Shown here: positions 1 through 6,700 of the stretch, piece by piece
Position numbering within the stretch: position 1 is the first letter of the stretch
Layout of the letters: the number at the start of each line of letters is the position of its first letter
Assembly (NCBI GenBank): GCA_021732965.1
Contig: JAKFVZ010000229.1
Span: forward strand, 1 to 11,264
DNA: 11,264 nucleotides
Direction of reading: 5' to 3'
Source: Reyranella sp.
GTDB taxonomy: Bacteria; Pseudomonadota; Alphaproteobacteria; Reyranellales; Reyranellaceae
Made by a program: the position numbers and the translations under genes
Notes under the pieces: generated by a model
Told to the model about the DNA's origin: nothing
Seen by the model: the letters and a program-made list of their open reading frames with translations, nothing else
The model's database searches: none

Positions 1-123
1 GAACGACTGCTCCGCGTCGATCTCCGCGAAAGGCGGATCCTCGGCGCGCAGGAAGAACGCCCGCCTTTCGGCGAGCGCTCCGGTGTCGAAGACGTGGGCG
101 AGGGCGCGTGTCGCCTGGCTCAC
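1..123 (-). CDS. Partial gene: N-terminus of a probable class I SAM-dependent methyltransferase (RsmC-like)
   Basis: Forty-one codons are visible before the gene leaves the left edge. I take the GTG at 123-121 as the start because it overlaps the TGA stop of the upstream alcohol dehydrogenase as GTGA, the usual geometry for translational coupling, and the frame stays open to position 1. The visible protein begins MSQATRALAHVF and continues with DTGAL, a run of hydrophobic residues around FFLRAE, and DAEQSF. This pattern (short N-terminal helix, F-D/E-T-G-A-L, then a VLFLRA-like strand) resembles the start of alphaproteobacterial RsmC-type 16S rRNA guanine methyltransferases or related small methyltransferases. 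No SAM-binding motif falls inside the window, so the function rests on the N-terminus alone and is tentative. Existence of the gene is more secure than its product name. Confidence 0.55.
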   Translation of the reverse strand, partial: MSQATRALAHVFDTGALAERRAFFLRAEDPPFAEIDAEQSF

Positions 124-1172
124 GGAACGAGGACGGCCCGCCCCATGATCAGGCCCTTGCGCAGTTCCTGCAGCGTGGCATCGGCCTCGTCGAGCTTGCG
201 CGTGACGACCGGAACTGGCGTCACCTTGCCGGCGGTGACGAGGTCCATCATCTCCTTCATCTCGCCCGGGCTGCCGGTCACGGAGCCCACGATCTGGCAG
301 CCGGTGAAGGCGAACATCGGCATGGGCAGCGAGAAAGTGCCGCCGAACAGGCCGACGACGACCAGCCGTCCGCCGCGGGCCAGCGCCTTGACGCCGAACT
401 GCGCGGTGCTGTCGGCGCCCACGAAGTCGATGGCCGCACCGACGCCGGTACCGTCCGTCAGTTCGAAGACCTTCTTGCGGGCGTCCTTGTCGCGCGGATC
501 GATCTCCCCGATGGCGCCGTTGTCGAGCGCCAGCTTGCGCTTGTTCTCGTCGATGTCGGCCACGATTGGCGCGCGGCCCAGCACGGATTGGGCGAACTTC
601 ACACCCATCAGGCCGACGCCGCCGGCGCCGATCACGAGGATCGGCTTGCCGCCGTCCTCGCCGACCGTCTTCTTCACGGCGCTGAAAGCAGTGATGCCGG
701 AGCAGGCGTACAGGCAGGCCAGATCGGTCGGGATGTCGCCGTAGGGATAGAGATACTTCGCGTCGGGCACGAGGACGTGGTCGGCATAGCCGCCATCCTT
801 GTTGACGCCGAGCGCGCGCGGGGCCGGGCAGAGATGCTCACGGCCGTTCGTGCAGTACCAGCAGGTGCCGCAGCCGATCCAGGGATAGACGACGGCCTTG
901 TCGCCGACCTTCGCGCCCTTGGCATCGGGTCCCAGCGCCACGACTTCGCCCACGATCTCGTGGCCCATCGTGCGCGGCGGGTTCATCGTCTTCTGCGTCG
1001 ACACCTTGTTGCCGCCGCCCATGTCGAAGAAGCCTTCCCACAGGTGAACGTCGCTGTGGCAGACGCCGGCGGCCGTCACCTTGACCAGGACCTCGGCGCC
1101 CTGCGGAGCGGGATTGGTTTCCTCCACCTTCTGCAGCGGCTGGCCGAATTCGACGACCTTGTAGCTCTTCAT
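120..1172 (-). CDS. Zinc-dependent, NAD(P)-linked alcohol dehydrogenase (medium-chain dehydrogenase/reductase)
   Basis: This 350-residue cytosolic enzyme of the MDR superfamily oxidises an alcohol to an aldehyde or ketone, or the reverse. The GroES-like N-terminal domain carries the catalytic zinc ligands Cys38 (GVCHSDVH), His71-Glu72 (MGHE) and probably Cys157 (ACSGIT). The structural zinc lobe is complete: Cys101, Cys104, Cys107 and Cys115 (GCGTCWYC...HLC). The Rossmann domain has GAGGVG at 182-187, and Asp206 at the end of the second strand (IVADID), which favours NAD over NADP. Length is normal for the family. A loop between the catalytic Cys and His (FFDMGGGNKV, about residues 48-57) is longer than in classical ADHs but occurs in one ADH subgroup. 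The ATG at 1172 is preceded by a GGAGAGAG ribosome site. The gene is divergent from the Liv operon and shares its control region. The natural substrate is unknown. Confidence 0.93.
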   Translation of the reverse strand: MKSYKVVEFGQPLQKVEETNPAPQGAEVLVKVTAAGVCHSDVHLWEGFFDMGGGNKVSTQKTMNPPRTMGHEIVGEVVALGPDAKGAKVGDKAVVYPWIGCGTCWYCTNGREHLCPAPRALGVNKDGGYADHVLVPDAKYLYPYGDIPTDLACLYACSGITAFSAVKKTVGEDGGKPILVIGAGGVGLMGVKFAQSVLGRAPIVADIDENKRKLALDNGAIGEIDPRDKDARKKVFELTDGTGVGAAIDFVGADSTAQFGVKALARGGRLVVVGLFGGTFSLPMPMFAFTGCQIVGSVTGSPGEMKEMMDLVTAGKVTPVPVVTRKLDEADATLQELRKGLIMGRAVLVP

Positions 1173-1233
1173 TGGGACTCTCTCCGTTACGAACCGAGGC
1201 GGAGAATAGGCTGAAAGGCGCGCCGCGTCTTCG

Positions 1234-1260
1234 TTGCCGGCGACGCGGTGAAACCGGCAA
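1234..1260. repeat. Inverted repeat TTGCCGG / CCGGCAA with 13-base loop
   Basis: A perfect 7-bp inverted repeat, arms 1234-1240 and 1254-1260, lies in the divergent control region about 62 bases upstream of the ADH start codon. It could be a half-site pair for a regulator or a weak hairpin in the ADH leader. Seven matched GC-rich bases can arise by chance at this base composition, so I hold this lightly. Confidence 0.3.
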
Positions 1261-1276
1261 AACGATCCCCATTCAA

Positions 1277-1299
1277 TATTTTCGAAAGTTTCGAAAATA
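1277..1299. promoter_or_regulatory. Perfect 23-bp palindrome, candidate operator
   Basis: The left arm TATTTTCGAAA (1277-1287) and right arm TTTCGAAAATA (1289-1299) are exact reverse complements around a single central G at 1288. Inside it, the 8-mer TTTCGAAA occurs twice (1280-1287 and 1289-1296) at a 9-bp step, so the site is both an inverted and a direct repeat. It sits in the divergent promoter region, 80 bases upstream of the binding-protein start codon and about 105 bases upstream of the ADH start. A regulator dimer is the expected ligand. The only regulator gene in the window is the FCD-type GntR protein encoded within the operon, so it is the first candidate, but the pairing is inference. 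The sequence does not match an operator I can name with certainty. Confidence 0.65.
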
Positions 1300-1365
1300 C
1301 GATTTACTTACGAGGATCGATCCGCCACGATCCATTTCAACGACGTTCAAATCAAACAATCGTCG

Positions 1366-1372
1366 AAGGAGG
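1366..1372 (+). promoter_or_regulatory. Ribosome binding site AAGGAGG that fixes the start of the binding-protein gene
   Basis: AAGGAGG is a near-perfect anti-Shine-Dalgarno match placed six bases ahead of the ATG at 1379. It decides against an in-frame ATG at 1172, which would add 69 residues with no homology-like character and bury the signal peptide. Confidence 0.85.
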
Positions 1373-1378
1373 AAGCGG

Positions 1379-2599
1379 ATGCGCGAGCGGATGGGCTCAT
1401 GGCGGCGTCGCCATGTCTTGGCGGGTTTGTTGGGTTCGACGGCGATGTTGTCCGCGCCGGCCATTCTGCGGGCGGCGCCTTCGGGCAAGCCGGTGCGGGT
1501 CGGCGGCACGCTCTCGCTGACGGGCTTCCTTGCGCAGACCGCGGTCATCCACAAGATCGCGTCCGAGATCATGGTCGAGGAGATCAACAGCCGCGACGGT
1601 TTCCTCGGCCGGCCCGTCGAGTACGTGCTGCTCGACGACCAGTCCAAGCCCGATGTTGCCCGCAGCCTCTACGAGAAGCTGATCACCGTCGACAAGGTCG
1701 ACCTGATCCAGGGCCCGTACGCAACCGCGCCGATCCTGGCGGCGATGGGTGTGGCCCAGCGCTACGGCAAGGTGATCGTCCAGAGCAGCATGGGCATCCC
1801 CAAGCTCCAGACCTACGACATGGCGTTTCCGGCGACGCCGTTCGGACCGGAGCCCGACAAGAGCTATCCCAACGTGATCCTCGATGCGATGGCGAGCCTG
1901 CCGGCACCCCCCAAGAACATGGTGATCCTGACCAGCAAGTTTCCGTCGGCGCAGTTCATGGCGCAGGGAATGAAGGTCGAGGCCGAGAAGCGTGGCGTGA
2001 AGGTGCCTCTCTATCTGGAGTACGAGGCAGGCAACCGCGACTTCGGTGCCATCGCCGCCCGCGTGAAGGAGGCGAACGCCGACTTCCTGTGGGTCGGCTC
2101 GCTGGGGCTGGAGAGCAACCAGATCCTCGAAGCGTTGAAGAAGCTGGAATACACGCCGAAGGGTAGTTTCCATCTCTATCCCGCACCGGGGCCACTGGCC
2201 CTGTCGCCCGACGGCAATCTCGCCTGGTCCTCCACCTTCCTGGAGCCGGACGAACCCTTCATGAGCCGGCCGGGGGTCGCCAAGATCGCCGCGGCCTACA
2301 AGGAGCGCGCCACCAAGGCGAACCTGCCCTATCCGCTGATCGACGCGCAGGCCGCCGGCATGGTCTCGGAATGGCAGATCCTCGAGCAGGGCGTGAACGG
2401 CGCCAAGAGCCTCGACGACAAGCAGATCGCGGCCTTCCTGAAGAAGAACGTCGTGAACACCATCTATGGGCCGCTGAAGTTCGACGGCCTCTACAATCAC
2501 GGCGCCCCGGCGCAGCTCATCCGCCAGGTGCAGAACAAGGAATGGAAGGTCGTCTGGCCCCGGGAGTTCGCGGCGCCCGGCGTGAAGCTGCTGCCGTAA
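1379..2599 (+). CDS. ABC transporter periplasmic substrate-binding protein, HAAT/Liv family (Peripla_BP_6-like)
   Basis: This 406-residue secreted receptor captures a small polar solute and delivers it to the LivH/LivM-LivG/LivF importer encoded immediately downstream. The N-terminus has a twin-arginine-like patch (WRRRHVLAG, residues 8-16), a hydrophobic core to about residue 30 and a likely cleavage site near ILRA-AP (32-33), so it may be Tat-exported. The mature part opens with VRVGGTLSLTG, the typical first strand of type I periplasmic binding proteins. It continues with EEINSRDGFLGRPVEYVLLDDQ, split here as EEINSRDGFLG and RPVEYVLLDDQ, a standard element of LivK-like proteins, and with a second-lobe VILTSKFPSAQ segment. 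The start at 1379 is supported by AAGGAGG six bases upstream. Liv-type receptors bind branched-chain amino acids, amides, or aromatic and other carboxylates. The catabolic neighbours favour a carboxylate or aromatic ligand, but that is inference. Confidence 0.92.
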   Translation: MRERMGSWRRRHVLAGLLGSTAMLSAPAILRAAPSGKPVRVGGTLSLTGFLAQTAVIHKIASEIMVEEINSRDGFLGRPVEYVLLDDQSKPDVARSLYEKLITVDKVDLIQGPYATAPILAAMGVAQRYGKVIVQSSMGIPKLQTYDMAFPATPFGPEPDKSYPNVILDAMASLPAPPKNMVILTSKFPSAQFMAQGMKVEAEKRGVKVPLYLEYEAGNRDFGAIAARVKEANADFLWVGSLGLESNQILEALKKLEYTPKGSFHLYPAPGPLALSPDGNLAWSSTFLEPDEPFMSRPGVAKIAAAYKERATKANLPYPLIDAQAAGMVSEWQILEQGVNGAKSLDDKQIAAFLKKNVVNTIYGPLKFDGLYNHGAPAQLIRQVQNKEWKVVWPREFAAPGVKLLP

Positions 2600-2606
2600 C
2601 CCGCGG

Positions 2607-3458
2607 ATGCCAAGCGCAACGCTACTCGGCCAGGCGCTGATCTCCGGCGTCCTGGCCGGCGGAATGTACGGACTCCTGGCATTGGGCCTCAGCCTGAGCT
2701 GGGGCCTGTTGCGGCTCGTCAACCTCAGCCATTTCGCGCTTGCCTTCCTCGCGGCCTACCTGACCTACGAGCTGGGCACGACCTATCACGTCGCGCCGTG
2801 GTGGTCGGTGCTGATCATCGTGCCATCGATGTTCGCCATCGGCCTGGCGCAGCACTGGGTATTCGTCCGCTTCAAGGTGAACGAGCTGGGCTCGCTGCTG
2901 ATCACGTTCAGCTTCGCGGTCATCCTCGAGGTCGGCATCCAGCTCTACTGGACCGCCGACTATCGCCGCTTCGAAACACATTATGCGACGTGGTCGATCA
3001 AGGCGGGACCTTTCTACATTCCGGTCCTCGAACTGATCCTGTGCCTCGTGGCCGGCGTGCTGGCCTGGGGTACGTGGCTGTGGCTGCGCAAGACCTACGT
3101 CGGCAAGGCGCTGCGGGCGAGCGCCGAGGATGCCGACATCGCGGCAGCCTATGGCGTCGATCACCGCAAGCTCGCCTATCTGCTGTCGGGCATCGGGGCG
3201 GCCTATGCCGGCGTCGCCGGCACCTTCATCGCCCTGATCGCGACCCTGGCGCCGGCCCAGATCTGGGCCTGGCTGGGTGTCGTCTTCGCCGTGGTCATCA
3301 TCGGCCGGCTCGGCAACCCGCTGGGCGCGCTGGCCGCCGGCATGCTGATCGGCGCCAGCGAATCCATCGCCATGGCGGTCTTCAGCCCGGCCTGGGCGCC
3401 GGTCGTGTCCTTCTCGGTGCTGATCGCCATCCTTCTGTGGGATCCGGAGTGGTCATGA
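2607..3458 (+). CDS. livH: Branched-chain-amino-acid-type ABC transporter permease, LivH family
   Basis: This 283-residue, very hydrophobic inner-membrane protein is one half of the translocation pore of the importer. It shows about eight membrane segments. Family landmarks include the first helix with GGMYGLLALGLSLSWG, followed by VNLSHFALAFLAAY (the LivH N-L-x-H-G-like motif), and the cytoplasmic coupling loop ALRASAEDADIAAAYGVD at roughly 168-185, which docks on the ATPase. Length is normal. The gene begins seven bases after the receptor stop with only a weak ribosome site, so translation is probably coupled. Its TGA overlaps the next start as ATGA (3455-3458). The symbol denotes the family; the substrate need not be leucine, isoleucine or valine. 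Confidence 0.92.
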   Translation: MPSATLLGQALISGVLAGGMYGLLALGLSLSWGLLRLVNLSHFALAFLAAYLTYELGTTYHVAPWWSVLIIVPSMFAIGLAQHWVFVRFKVNELGSLLITFSFAVILEVGIQLYWTADYRRFETHYATWSIKAGPFYIPVLELILCLVAGVLAWGTWLWLRKTYVGKALRASAEDADIAAAYGVDHRKLAYLLSGIGAAYAGVAGTFIALIATLAPAQIWAWLGVVFAVVIIGRLGNPLGALAAGMLIGASESIAMAVFSPAWAPVVSFSVLIAILLWDPEWS

Positions 3459-5203
3459 CAGCCGGGCAAACCCTTCCGAAAGCGGCCGCCGCGCTCGGCA
3501 TCCTGGTCTTCGCGATCCTGCCGACGGCAGGCCTGCCGGCCTTCTACGATTCGTTCTTCTACCTCGTCTTCTTCTGGGTCTCGCTGTCGACGAGCTGGGC
3601 GCTGCTCTCGGGCTTTGCAGGCTATTTCAGCCTGGGTCATGCCGCGTTCTTCGGCGTCGGCATGTACACGACAGCGACGCTGACCACCAAGGCGAACGTA
3701 ACGTTCCTCGTGACGGTGCCCGTCGCCGCGGCGATGGCGGCGTTGCTGGGCGTCGGCATCGGCGCCGTCGTGTTCCGCATGAAGCGGCTGCGCGGCGAGC
3801 TGTTCGCCTTGCTGACACTCGCCGTCACCTTCGTCATCGCCACGATCATCCTCAACACGCCGATCGACGGTGGCGCCGGCGTGTTCATGAGCGCCGTGCC
3901 GATGCCGAACCTGATGCCGACCCAGACCGGCACCATCTACGTACTGGGCTTCGCGATGTGCGTGCTGACCTTGGGCATCGCCTGGTGGGTCGCCCATTCA
4001 CGCCTGGGTCTCGGCCTTTTCGCCATCCACGACGACGAGGACGTCGCCGAAGCCAAGGGTGTGCCGACCTTCCGCTACAAGCTGATCGCCTTCGCCCTTT
4101 CGGCCGGTATCGCGGGCGCCGTCGGCGGCATCCACGCGATGTATGTCGGCTTCCTAACGGTGGCGGGCACGTTTGAACTCACCGTGCCGCTCTATGTCGT
4201 GCTGATGAGCGTGCTGGGCGGCTCGCGCAACTGGTTCGGACCGGCGGTCGGCGCCACGGTCATCACGGCGCTGCTGTATGCCTTCATCAGCGGCGGCGAG
4301 GCGATGGTTGGCCGGGCCGTGGTCGGCCTGATCCTGATCCTCGCCATCCTGTGGCTGCCCGACGGTGTCGTGCCGGCGATCCAGGCCTGGATGAAGCGCC
4401 GTCGCCGCTCTGAGACCAAGCCGCATGCCGCCGTGGTCCCTGCGGTGCCGGATAGGCCTCATAAGATCGGATCCCGCAACATCCTCGAGGCGAGGGGCGT
4501 CACCAAGCGGTTCGGCGGCCTGCAGGCGCTGGCCGGCGTCGACCTCGACGTGCGCGAGGGCGAGATACTGGGGCTGGTCGGACCGAACGGCTCGGGCAAG
4601 ACCACGCTGATCAACGTCATCTCGGGCTTCTATCCGCTGAGCGGCGGCACGATCATGGTCGACGGTGCGGAGATCGGTCGCCTGCCGGCACACGAGATCG
4701 CGCACCGTGGCATCGCACGCACTTATCAGATCCCGCGTCCGTTCGTGAACATGACGGTGCTCGACAACGTATCGATGGCTGCGACCTTCGGCGGGCCGCC
4801 GCGCACGGCCGCCGAGATCCGCGAAGAGGCGCTGCACTGGATCGGCTTCACCGGGCTTGCCGGCAAGGAAGAGGCGTTGCCGGCCGAGCTGAACCTGCAC
4901 GAACGCAAGTTCCTCGAGTTGGCGCGGGCGCTGGCAGCCAAGCCCAAGCTGCTGCTGCTCGACGAAGTCCTGTCCGGCCTCAATCCGGCCGAGGTCGACA
5001 ATGCCATCCGGCTCGTGCGCGCCATCCGGGCGCAGGGCGCCACCATCGTCTTCGTAGAGCATCTCATGCGCGCCGTCGTCGAACTCTCCGACCGGGTCGC
5101 CGTCCTGAACGAAGGCAAGCTCTTCGCCCTGGGGGCGCCGCGCGAGGTCATGCGCGATCCCCGCGTCGTCAGCATTTATCTCGGCAAGGCCTATGCTGCT
5201 TGA
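3455..5203 (+). CDS. Fused LivM permease - LivG ATP-binding protein
   Basis: A single 582-residue frame joins two normally separate subunits. Residues about 1-312 form a LivM permease with multiple membrane helices, SLGHAAFFGVGMYTTA and the coupling loop AIHDDEDVAEAKGV (190-203). A basic, proline-rich linker (KRRRR at 314-318, then to about 341) leads into an ABC ATPase. The ATPase has Walker A GPNGSGKT (376-383), Walker B LLLLDE ending at Asp503-Glu504, and the H-loop His536 (FVEHLM). The signature segment reads ELNLHERKF (478-486) instead of LSGGQ, and Walker B is followed by VLSGL rather than a proline; similar variants occur in one LivG subgroup. I chose the ATG at 3455 because it overlaps the livH stop as ATGA. 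The longer open frame upstream is only the livH sequence read in another phase. The fused arrangement fixes a 1:1 stoichiometry of LivM and LivG. Confidence 0.93.
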   Translation: MTAGQTLPKAAAALGILVFAILPTAGLPAFYDSFFYLVFFWVSLSTSWALLSGFAGYFSLGHAAFFGVGMYTTATLTTKANVTFLVTVPVAAAMAALLGVGIGAVVFRMKRLRGELFALLTLAVTFVIATIILNTPIDGGAGVFMSAVPMPNLMPTQTGTIYVLGFAMCVLTLGIAWWVAHSRLGLGLFAIHDDEDVAEAKGVPTFRYKLIAFALSAGIAGAVGGIHAMYVGFLTVAGTFELTVPLYVVLMSVLGGSRNWFGPAVGATVITALLYAFISGGEAMVGRAVVGLILILAILWLPDGVVPAIQAWMKRRRRSETKPHAAVVPAVPDRPHKIGSRNILEARGVTKRFGGLQALAGVDLDVREGEILGLVGPNGSGKTTLINVISGFYPLSGGTIMVDGAEIGRLPAHEIAHRGIARTYQIPRPFVNMTVLDNVSMAATFGGPPRTAAEIREEALHWIGFTGLAGKEEALPAELNLHERKFLELARALAAKPKLLLLDEVLSGLNPAEVDNAIRLVRAIRAQGATIVFVEHLMRAVVELSDRVAVLNEGKLFALGAPREVMRDPRVVSIYLGKAYAA

Positions 5204-5900
5204 AGTCCGCAATCTCCACGTCGGCTATGGCGACGCGCCCGCCGTGTGGGACGTGTCGATCGAGGTCGATGCCGGCGAGATCGTTTCCGTCATCGGACCC
5301 AACGGTGCCGGGAAGACGACGCTGATCAACGCGATCGCCGGAATGCTGCGATCGCGGCAGGGACAGCTTCGCTTCGATGGTGTCGACATGACGCGCGTGC
5401 GTCCGCACGGCTTCTGTGAACAGGGTATCGCCCTGGTCCCCGAGGGACGGCGACTTTTCACGAAGATGACGGTCGAGGAGAACCTCGAGTTGGGCTGCTA
5501 CCTGCCCCGGCCGCGGGCGGCGAGGGCGGAGTCGCTGGAGAGGGTCTACGACCTGTTCCCCATCCTTCGTCAGAAGCGGGCGCAGCCGGCCGGCGAACTG
5601 TCCGGCGGGCAGCAGCAGATGGTGGCGATCGGCCGGGCGCTGATGGCGCAGCCGCGCATCGTCCTGTTCGACGAGCCTTCCCTCGGCCTTGCGCCGACCA
5701 TCGTCGACGACATGTTCGACATCATCGTCCGGGTGCGTGACGGCGGCGCCGCCGTGCTACTGGTCGAGCAGAACGTCATCAAGGCGCTGAGCGTGGCGGA
5801 CCGGGCTTACGTGCTGGAACAGGGGCGCATCGTGGCGACCGGCCTTCCGGACGAACTCTTGAAGCAGCCCCACATACGCGAAGCCTATCTGGGAGTTTGA
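5193..5900 (+). CDS. livF: Branched-chain-amino-acid-type ABC transporter ATP-binding protein, LivF family
   Basis: This 235-residue cytoplasmic ATPase partners the LivG half of the preceding fusion to power uptake. All core motifs are canonical: Walker A GPNGAGKT (35-42), signature LSGGQ (136-140), Walker B IVLFDEP (Asp160-Glu161) and D-loop SLGLAP. The H-loop position is Gln193 (LLVEQN), which is the normal LivF variant of the usual histidine. VPEGRRLFTKMTVEENL (82-98) is the typical LivF Q-loop neighbourhood. The start lies 11 bases inside the upstream gene, indicating translational coupling. Together with the fusion partner, whose signature motif is degenerate, the ATPase pair has one canonical and one altered signature, so the two nucleotide sites may be unequal. 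The symbol denotes the family only. Confidence 0.93.
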   Translation: MLLEVRNLHVGYGDAPAVWDVSIEVDAGEIVSVIGPNGAGKTTLINAIAGMLRSRQGQLRFDGVDMTRVRPHGFCEQGIALVPEGRRLFTKMTVEENLELGCYLPRPRAARAESLERVYDLFPILRQKRAQPAGELSGGQQQMVAIGRALMAQPRIVLFDEPSLGLAPTIVDDMFDIIVRVRDGGAAVLLVEQNVIKALSVADRAYVLEQGRIVATGLPDELLKQPHIREAYLGV

Positions 5901-5906
5901 TACCGT

Positions 5907-6689
5907 ATGCCCAAGACCCTTCCCGCCGTCCCGTTCGAGGGCGCCAACGAGAACCTGTCCGCAACCACCGCGCCGCAGGATGTGAGCCGAGAGGACGCCG
6001 CCACGTTCGACGTCCTGCGCAAGATGCGGGAGGACATTCTTTGCTGTGTCCTGAAGCCCGACCAGAGACTGAAATTCGGTGAGCTGCGCCAGCGATACGA
6101 TACCAGCGTCGGCACCCTGCGGGAGGCGCTGTCGCATCTCGTTTCGGAGGGGCTCGCACGCACGGAGGCCGGACGAGGCTTTCAGGTCGCGCCCATCTCG
6201 CTGGCGGACTTCCTCGATCTGTCGGAACTGCGGGTCTACCTGGAGACGAAGACGCTGGCCGACGCCATCCGCCACGGCACCGACGCGTGGGAGGCAGAAA
6301 TCGTCAGCTCCTACTTCCTGCTGAGCAAGCTGGCGGCGCCGAGACCGGACGATCCGCTGTCGGTCAAGCAGGAATGGGGCAAGCGCCACAAGCGCTATCA
6401 CGATGCGCTGGTGGCGACCTGCCGTTCGCCCTGGTCGCTGCACTATCGCAGCGAGCTGTTCGACCAGGCGCGCCGCTACCATTGGCTGACCATGATCCAT
6501 AGCCGGCTGCATCGCCGGAACGAGCATCTGGAGATTCGCGATGCGGTGCTGGCGCGCGATTCCGATCTCGCCTGCTCGCTGCTGGAACAGCATATCCGCA
6601 CGACCGTCGAGCAGGCGGTTTCCGACGTTCCCGGATTGATCCGCGGCAATGCCAGGGCCCTCAGGCCTGCCGGGCGACGCAAGAGCTAA
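5907..6689 (+). CDS. GntR-family transcriptional regulator, FCD subfamily (CsiR/VanR-like)
   Basis: This 260-residue DNA-binding protein probably senses a carboxylic acid and controls the surrounding operon. After a disordered N-terminus of about 33 residues comes a winged helix-turn-helix (about 34-97) with the GntR recognition helix SVGTLREALSHLVSEGL and wing RTEAGRGFQV. The C-terminal FCD domain (about 100-235) shows DLSELRVYLE and the metal/ligand-binding histidines His165 (RYHDAL), His207 (NEHLEI) and His229 (EQHI). The position four residues before the first histidine is His161 (HKRYH) where many FCD proteins have Asp; this is how the CsiR-like group reads. SRDSDLACSLLEQHI-type helix ends are typical of the family (here RDSDLACSLLEQHI). 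It starts six bases after livF with a weak GGGAG site 11 bases upstream. Its position inside the operon suggests autoregulation. Confidence 0.9.
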   Translation: MPKTLPAVPFEGANENLSATTAPQDVSREDAATFDVLRKMREDILCCVLKPDQRLKFGELRQRYDTSVGTLREALSHLVSEGLARTEAGRGFQVAPISLADFLDLSELRVYLETKTLADAIRHGTDAWEAEIVSSYFLLSKLAAPRPDDPLSVKQEWGKRHKRYHDALVATCRSPWSLHYRSELFDQARRYHWLTMIHSRLHRRNEHLEIRDAVLARDSDLACSLLEQHIRTTVEQAVSDVPGLIRGNARALRPAGRRKS

Positions 6690-6700
6690 GGGAGAAGACC

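Larger units (their letters stand above)
1173..1378. promoter_or_regulatory. Divergent intergenic control region between the ADH gene and the Liv/hydroxylase operon
   Basis: These 206 bases separate two divergently transcribed units and must hold the promoters for both. The stretch from about 1270 to 1360 is clearly richer in A and T than the surrounding genes. It contains a perfect 23-bp palindrome (1277-1299), a 10-bp palindrome GGATCGATCC at 1314-1323, and a 7-bp inverted repeat further left (1234-1260). I could not identify a convincing consensus -35/-10 pair in either direction, so I do not place promoters. An open frame enters this region from 1172 in phase with the binding-protein gene. 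I treat it as non-coding because the strong ribosome site at 1366-1372 and the signal peptide both point to the ATG at 1379. Confidence 0.75.

Noticed and set aside
108..1214. A 368-codon plus-strand open frame opposite the alcohol dehydrogenase
   Set aside because: The minus strand encodes a complete MDR dehydrogenase with all zinc and cofactor motifs. The plus-strand product is a low-complexity His/Arg/Ala-rich shadow.
1172..1378. N-terminal extension of the binding protein from an ATG at 1172
   Set aside because: It would put 69 Arg-rich residues before the signal peptide and overlap the ADH start. AAGGAGG at 1366-1372 and the signal peptide support the ATG at 1379.
2798..3454. N-terminal extension of the LivM-LivG fusion from an upstream start at 2798
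   Set aside because: This part is livH read in another phase and looks like a shadow (Arg/Gly/His-rich, no membrane helices). The LivM homology starts at the ATG at 3455, which overlaps the livH stop.
4390..4480. Possible sequencing frameshift creating an artificial LivM-LivG fusion
   Set aside because: The frame runs through a plausible linker with no stop, and both domains are intact and in phase. Fused LivM-LivG proteins are known as a family arrangement, so an error is not needed to explain it.
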